A program made the translations under genes and the position numbers. 64,000 bases of DNA, taken from contig CP146203.1 in the NCBI GenBank assembly GCA_039995105.1, positions 2,852,001 to 2,916,000 on the forward strand, in the 5' to 3' direction. Shown piece after piece: positions 61,401-64,000 of the stretch. The notes below the pieces were generated by a model. The model had not been told where the DNA came from. It ran no database searches and saw only the letters and a program-made list of their open reading frames with translations. Origin of the DNA: Jonesiaceae bacterium BS-20 (lineage in GTDB: Bacteria; Actinomycetota; Actinomycetes; Actinomycetales; Cellulomonadaceae). Within the stretch, counting starts at the first letter, position 1. Every line of letters begins with the position of its first letter.

Positions 61401-62579
61401 TCAGTTTTCTGGGGAATTATCAACCGTCAGTTGACCGCGTTGGTAGACCCGCGCAACGGTCAGGTCCGGTTGCAACACCACAATGTCCGCGGTGGCCCCC
61501 GGCTCTAGGTGCCCAATGTCGGTACGCCCCAAGGCCGCAGCGGGCACCCTCGTGGCAGCCGCGAGCGCGGCCCGCAACGAGAGCCCGGCCTCTTGAACAC
61601 AGAATTGGACGGCACGTTCCATAGTCAGGGTGGAACCCGCGATCGAACCCAACTCGGCCCCTTGGGACTGCAGCCGCGCCACTCCGCTACGCACCTCAAC
61701 GGTGAGCGCACCCAAAAGATAGTCTCCGTCTGACATACAGGCGGCCGCCATTGCATCGGTGACCAGGATGACCCGGTCTTCACCGGCCACCTTTGCCGCA
61801 TGAGCCACCATTGCCGGGTGACTATGGACACCGTCGGCAATGAGCTCGACCATGATCCGCTCATCCTCAAGGAACTTGATGATCGGCCCCGGCTCTCGGT
61901 GGTGAATGGGGCTCATCCCGTTGAATAGGTGCGTCACGTTTGTGGCACCCGCGTCGATAGCTTGGCCCGCCAGATCATAATCCACGTCGGTGTGCCCCAC
62001 GGCAGCAATCGCACCGCGAGCCACAAAGTCAGCAATCGCTTCCATGCCCCCGTCCAGCTCAGGCGCAATCGTCACCATCTTGACCGTGCCGGGTGCGGCA
62101 TCGAAAATCTGGGCAATATCCTCGGGCGTTGGCAGGGCTAATAACTGCGGATCATGCGCCCCCTTGTGGGCGTGCGATAGCCACGGTCCCTCGAGGTGCA
62201 CGCCCGCAATCGTGCCGTCAGCAACGAGCGGACCCAGCGTTCGCACCGCATCCGCAAGTTGCCCAATCGGGTTAGTGACCAGGGAAGCGATCATGGTCGT
62301 GGTGCCGGTGCGCAGGTGGGTAGCCAAAATAGTTGCGGCATCGATAAGCCCCTGCTCACCAACCGCACCGAATGAGACCCCGCCGCCACCGTGGCAGTGA
62401 ATATCTACGTAGCCGGGGACCAAGATGGCATCGTCCAAATCAGTCACCGGTGCATCTTCATACTCGGCCGGGATGCGCCCGCTGCCAACGCCAGTGACGA
62501 CCCCCTCGGATAGTGCCAGCCAGGCATCGGAAAGTTCGCGCTGCGAGGTAAAAAGCTTACTTGCCCGCAAAATTTGCAT
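61401..62579 (-). CDS. nagA: N-acetylglucosamine-6-phosphate deacetylase NagA
   Basis: A 392-residue amidohydrolase from ATG 62579. It removes acetate from GlcNAc-6-phosphate to give glucosamine-6-phosphate for NagB. Motifs are PGYVDIHCHGGGGVSF, GVHLEGPWLSHAHKGAHDP (metal-ligand Glu), GHTDVDYDLA, ATNVTHLFNGMSPIHHREPG, LIADGVHSHP and VILVTDAMAAACM (catalytic Asp). HCHGGGG and the length match the actinobacterial NagA branch. About 73 bases separate its start from the PfkB-type gene upstream on the same strand. Confidence 0.95.
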   Translation of the reverse strand: MQILRASKLFTSQRELSDAWLALSEGVVTGVGSGRIPAEYEDAPVTDLDDAILVPGYVDIHCHGGGGVSFGAVGEQGLIDAATILATHLRTGTTTMIASLVTNPIGQLADAVRTLGPLVADGTIAGVHLEGPWLSHAHKGAHDPQLLALPTPEDIAQIFDAAPGTVKMVTIAPELDGGMEAIADFVARGAIAAVGHTDVDYDLAGQAIDAGATNVTHLFNGMSPIHHREPGPIIKFLEDERIMVELIADGVHSHPAMVAHAAKVAGEDRVILVTDAMAAACMSDGDYLLGALTVEVRSGVARLQSQGAELGSIAGSTLTMERAVQFCVQEAGLSLRAALAAATRVPAAALGRTDIGHLEPGATADIVVLQPDLTVARVYQRGQLTVDNSPEN

Positions 62580-62652
62580 GAGTTTGTTGCTTCCTTCGAT
62601 TCCAAGTGCGATGGTCCAAGCCTAACGCGGCCCCCAGAACTAACGGCCCCGT

Positions 62653-63579
62653 TTAGTTACCTGTCTCCAGGACGAGTTGGGCCAGTAGGCGCGAGTGGGA
62701 GGGGTGCAGTTCCCCGGCCGTTGGCATAAGGACCGCGGACGCAGACCAGGCCGCGGCCCGGGGCAGAATCACCGAACTGTGCTCATCCCCGCTAAATAGT
62801 CCGGCAGCAATTGCGGCAACGACCGAGTCGCCCGCCCCCGTTGGGTTACCAATAAGAGGTTGCGGCAACCTGGCGCTGTGCCAGGTGTTGCTCCCCGCGG
62901 CAAAGTGGATGAGCCCATCTTCACCCGCGCTGGCATATACGTGTTTGGCACCCAATTCCAGCAGCTGGCGGGCTCCCGCGGGCAGTTCCGTTTGACCGGT
63001 TACGGCGGCTAGTTCGTGGTGGTTTGGCTTGAGCGCGGTCGCACCGGCGCGGGCCGCCGCAAGGAGCGCCGGACCGGAGGTGTCAATGATGCTGGGGATG
63101 CCGCGGGCGGCAGCCTGGCGCACGCACCACGGGTAGAAATCTTCATCAGCGCCTGTCGGCAGCGACCCCGACGCAACCAAAACCGTGACACCACTATCTA
63201 ACTGGTCAACGATCCGGTCACGGATCAGGTCCCATTCCGCCTCTGAAAGCGCTCCTCCGTGCTCATTAACCACGGTGGTGCGGCCGGTCTGCTGCTCAAC
63301 CAAAGCAAAACTGCGCCGCGTCTCGGGAGCCACGGTCACCAGCACCTGCGGAATCCCCGAGCCGTCGAGTTCCTTAGCAAATACCTGCCCGTTGGGGCCA
63401 CCAACCGGGGCCAACGCGGCCACCGGGAACCCCTGGGCATGCAGGACACGGGCAACGTTGAGCCCCTTGCCCCCGGCCCGGCGCACGGGTGGGTCAGCCC
63501 GGTTGGTTTCACCGACTTCAAGCTCGGTAAACGCGTAGGTCTCATCAACGGCAGGGTTTGGGGTAATAGTCAGGATCAT
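62653..63579 (-). CDS. PfkB-family sugar-phosphate kinase (1-phosphofructokinase/tagatose-6-phosphate kinase type)
   Basis: A 308-residue enzyme of the LacC/FruK branch: ILTITPNPAVDETYAFTELE at the N-terminus, RRAGGKGLNVARVLHAQGFP (sugar-phosphate site), VLVASGSLPTGADEDFY and GNPTGAGDSVVAAIAAGL with the catalytic Asp. It would phosphorylate the C1 hydroxyl of a ketose phosphate such as fructose-1-phosphate, tagatose-6-phosphate or fructose-6-phosphate. The ATG at 63579 overlaps the upstream ROK gene by four bases (ATGA), so the two are coupled. The substrate is inferred from the context only. Confidence 0.88.
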   Translation of the reverse strand: MILTITPNPAVDETYAFTELEVGETNRADPPVRRAGGKGLNVARVLHAQGFPVAALAPVGGPNGQVFAKELDGSGIPQVLVTVAPETRRSFALVEQQTGRTTVVNEHGGALSEAEWDLIRDRIVDQLDSGVTVLVASGSLPTGADEDFYPWCVRQAAARGIPSIIDTSGPALLAAARAGATALKPNHHELAAVTGQTELPAGARQLLELGAKHVYASAGEDGLIHFAAGSNTWHSARLPQPLIGNPTGAGDSVVAAIAAGLFSGDEHSSVILPRAAAWSASAVLMPTAGELHPSHSRLLAQLVLETGN

Positions 63580-64000
63580 GAGTTGAATTTCCGTGTCTTA
63601 AAAGCTTTGAGGTAGGCACCGCGGAGGCCCGCGTTTTGCCCAAGTTGCGCCGCAACAATTTCTGGCACGCGCTGATAGGAAAGCTTGTTGCGAACCGCTT
63701 GGCGCAGTGGCACCAACAGGTTGTCACCGGCTTGGGAAAGCCCGCCGCCAATAATGATGACTTCCGGGGCAATAACCGCGCAGATCTGGGTAATGGAATA
63801 GGCCAATGCGTCTACCGCTTCGGTCCAAATTTTTGCGGCGAGCAGGTCGCCCTCATGCATAGCTGCAAGTACCTCACGTGCTCCGGGGGTTTCTTTTCCC
63901 GATGCCTGTGCGTAGCGGTTGGCGATGGCCGCGGCTGAGCCTACAGTTTCTAGGCAGCCGTGCAGGCCGCACGGGCAGTCAAGACCTCCGGGCACGGCCG
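63576..64000 (-). CDS. ROK-family protein, C-terminal part (partial)
   Basis: The frame runs off the window end, so the N-terminus and any HTH are unseen. The visible 141 codons contain PGGLDCPCGLHGCLETVGSA, the C-x-C-x4-G-C zinc motif of ROK proteins, then IAPEVIIIGGGLSQAGDNLL near the C-terminus. It may be a kinase (GlcNAc, glucose or ManNAc kinase) or a repressor; coupling to a PfkB-type kinase gene and nearness to nagA favour an enzyme of amino-sugar use. This is the third ROK protein in the last 12 kb. Confidence 0.85.
   Translation of the reverse strand, partial: AVPGGLDCPCGLHGCLETVGSAAAIANRYAQASGKETPGAREVLAAMHEGDLLAAKIWTEAVDALAYSITQICAVIAPEVIIIGGGLSQAGDNLLVPLRQAVRNKLSYQRVPEIVAAQLGQNAGLRGAYLKAFKTRKFNS

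Noticed and set aside
1-64000. tRNA, rRNA or CRISPR elements
   Set aside because: The intergenic gaps are short and none shows cloverleaf-like sequence, rRNA-like sequence or regularly spaced repeats by eye; a tRNAscan/Infernal run would be decisive.

Overview
The window comes from a high-GC Gram-positive bacterium (Actinomycetota). Micrococcales is my best guess, from the actinobacterial protein styles (LAXTG-type sortase substrate, ROK and DeoR regulators, HrpA with long basic linkers, HicB-like HTH remnant), frequent GTG/TTG starts and AAGGAG ribosome-binding sites. I cannot name genus or species. I see no rRNA, tRNA, CRISPR array, insertion sequence or prophage.

Layout. 1-8.9 kb: the end of an OmpR-type response regulator, a DUF4956 membrane protein overlapping a VTC-type polyphosphate-polymerase-domain protein, a GNAT, an MFS transporter, an NfeD-like/flotillin pair, a LADTG wall-anchored protein, a small Cys-containing protein, a ferritin-VIT1 metal exporter and a MazG-like pyrophosphohydrolase. 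8.9-19.0 kb: a sugar-catabolic locus. A long minus-strand operon carries a lipoprotein binding protein, an RbsA-type ATPase, two RbsC-type permeases, a SIS isomerase, a fused DhaK-DhaL kinase and a class II aldolase; a PfkB kinase and a DeoR regulator are divergent. The substrate is not a standard assignment. 19-26 kb: an NSS transporter with its 47-residue MetS-like subunit, a NarL-type two-component system divergent from an FtsX/MacB-type ABC exporter, and an exported-type phosphohydrolase. 26-39 kb: an internally deleted GNAT, a DUF4234 protein, sbcCD, a small secreted protein, an LMW-phosphatase with a Lys P-loop, a DinB protein and a peptide/nickel-type ABC operon with a fused DppD-DppF ATPase. 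39-43.8 kb: HrpA-type helicase.

43.8-51.8 kb is the accessory island: a very large secreted RHS-repeat protein, frameshifted inside its DNRLRE domain, with a variable toxin-like C-terminus. It is followed by a possibly frameshifted mini-ORF and an AT-richer two-helix protein that could be its immunity partner; a decayed HTH gene lies upstream.

52.2-64 kb is a GlcNAc/chitooligosaccharide utilisation region: ROK sugar kinase, NagB, MalG/MalF-type permeases, binding lipoprotein, ROK repressor with a palindromic operator candidate at its start, GH20 hexosaminidase, NagA, a 1-phosphofructokinase-type PfkB kinase and a partial third ROK protein. An RtcB RNA ligase gene sits inside this region. Together these would import GlcNAc oligosaccharides, trim them with GH20, phosphorylate GlcNAc with ROK, deacetylate with NagA and convert with NagB to fructose-6-phosphate.
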